DNA of 33,229 bases from an uncultured Aquitalea sp. GTDB lineage: Bacteria > Pseudomonadota > Gammaproteobacteria > Burkholderiales > Chromobacteriaceae. Shown here one piece after another: positions 33,175 through 33,229 of this stretch (position 1 is the first letter of the stretch; each line of letters starts with the position of its first letter). Under the pieces are notes generated by a model. That model saw nothing but the letters and a program-made list of their open reading frames with translations. It was not told where the DNA came from and made no database searches. A program made the translations under genes and the position numbers. The DNA lies in assembly GCF_945957525.1 (NCBI RefSeq), contig NZ_CAMFLA010000031.1, forward strand, positions 1-33,229. The letters run 5' to 3'.

Positions 33175-33229
33175 GGCGAATTAGCTCAGTCGGTTAGAGC
33201 GACGGAATCATAATCCGCAGGTCCGGGGT
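33175..33229 (+). tRNA. tRNA-Met (anticodon CAU), 3' end cut by window edge
   Basis: The acceptor 5' strand GGCGAAT is followed by TA, D arm GCTCAGTCGGTTAGAGC, G, anticodon stem ACGGA with loop ATCATAA (anticodon CAT), TCCGC, variable loop AGGTC and the start of the T arm (CGGGGT). The body resembles betaproteobacterial elongator tRNA-Met; a lysidine-modified tRNA-Ile2 cannot be fully excluded. One mismatch (A-C) sits at the top of the anticodon stem. About 22 bases including the T loop and 3' acceptor strand lie outside the window. Confidence 0.93.

Overview
The window reads as an ordinary chromosomal stretch of a GC-rich betaproteobacterium. The gene families (UbiD, YggL, TtcA, MidA-type methyltransferase, OmpW), the sigma70-type promoter signals and the GC-ending codons all fit that. 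A Neisseriales/Chromobacteriaceae-like genus is my best guess, but this is inference from protein character and not from a search. I see no insertion sequence, phage gene, CRISPR array or rRNA.

Layout. Positions 1-9,100 are housekeeping and metabolism: a HAD pyrimidine 5'-nucleotidase (+), a Cds1-like PLP cysteine desulfhydrase/synthase (-), ompW (-), ubiD (+), yggL (+), then a minus-strand group of DUF218, gamma-glutamylcyclotransferase and a small Cys-rich protein, then aspA with an adjacent LysR regulator. Positions 9,096-10,244 encode a membrane diguanylate cyclase. From 28,370 down to 10,272 runs an 18-kb minus-strand glycan locus. Positions 28,582-31,871 hold ttcA with a spermidine-synthase-like gene, and a pteridine-reductase-like SDR with a secreted protein. 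The right end carries a MidA-family methyltransferase (+) and a strong promoter driving a tRNA-Met(CAU) gene that is cut by the window edge.

The glycan locus contains complete wbpA-wbpB-wbpE-wbpD functions for UDP-2,3-diacetamido-glucuronic acid. It also has a membrane 4,6-dehydratase, an ArnB/PglE-like aminotransferase and a PglC-like phosphoglycosyl transferase for a 4-amino-6-deoxy initiating sugar. A further aminotransferase and hexapeptide acyltransferase pair, three glycosyltransferases, a Wzx-like flippase and an O-acyltransferase complete it. No Wzy polymerase, Wzz regulator or ligase/oligosaccharyltransferase is recognisable, so the product may be a short oligosaccharide, or those genes lie elsewhere. 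Many genes overlap by 4-8 bases, which indicates one long translationally coupled operon.

The most unusual signal is not a gene. A short word, CTTCGGC(C/A)AA, often extended to CTTCGGCCAACCTTG, recurs about 18 times on both strands, inside genes in several reading frames and between genes. It includes a perfect inverted pair between two convergent genes. This is how DNA uptake sequences behave in Neisseriaceae, but the word is not the neisserial one. Other regulatory finds are a T-N11-A LysR box centred about 65 bases upstream of a predicted aspA start, a 19-base palindrome over the start of a Cys-rich gene's promoter, and a terminator-like hairpin between wbpA and wbpB.
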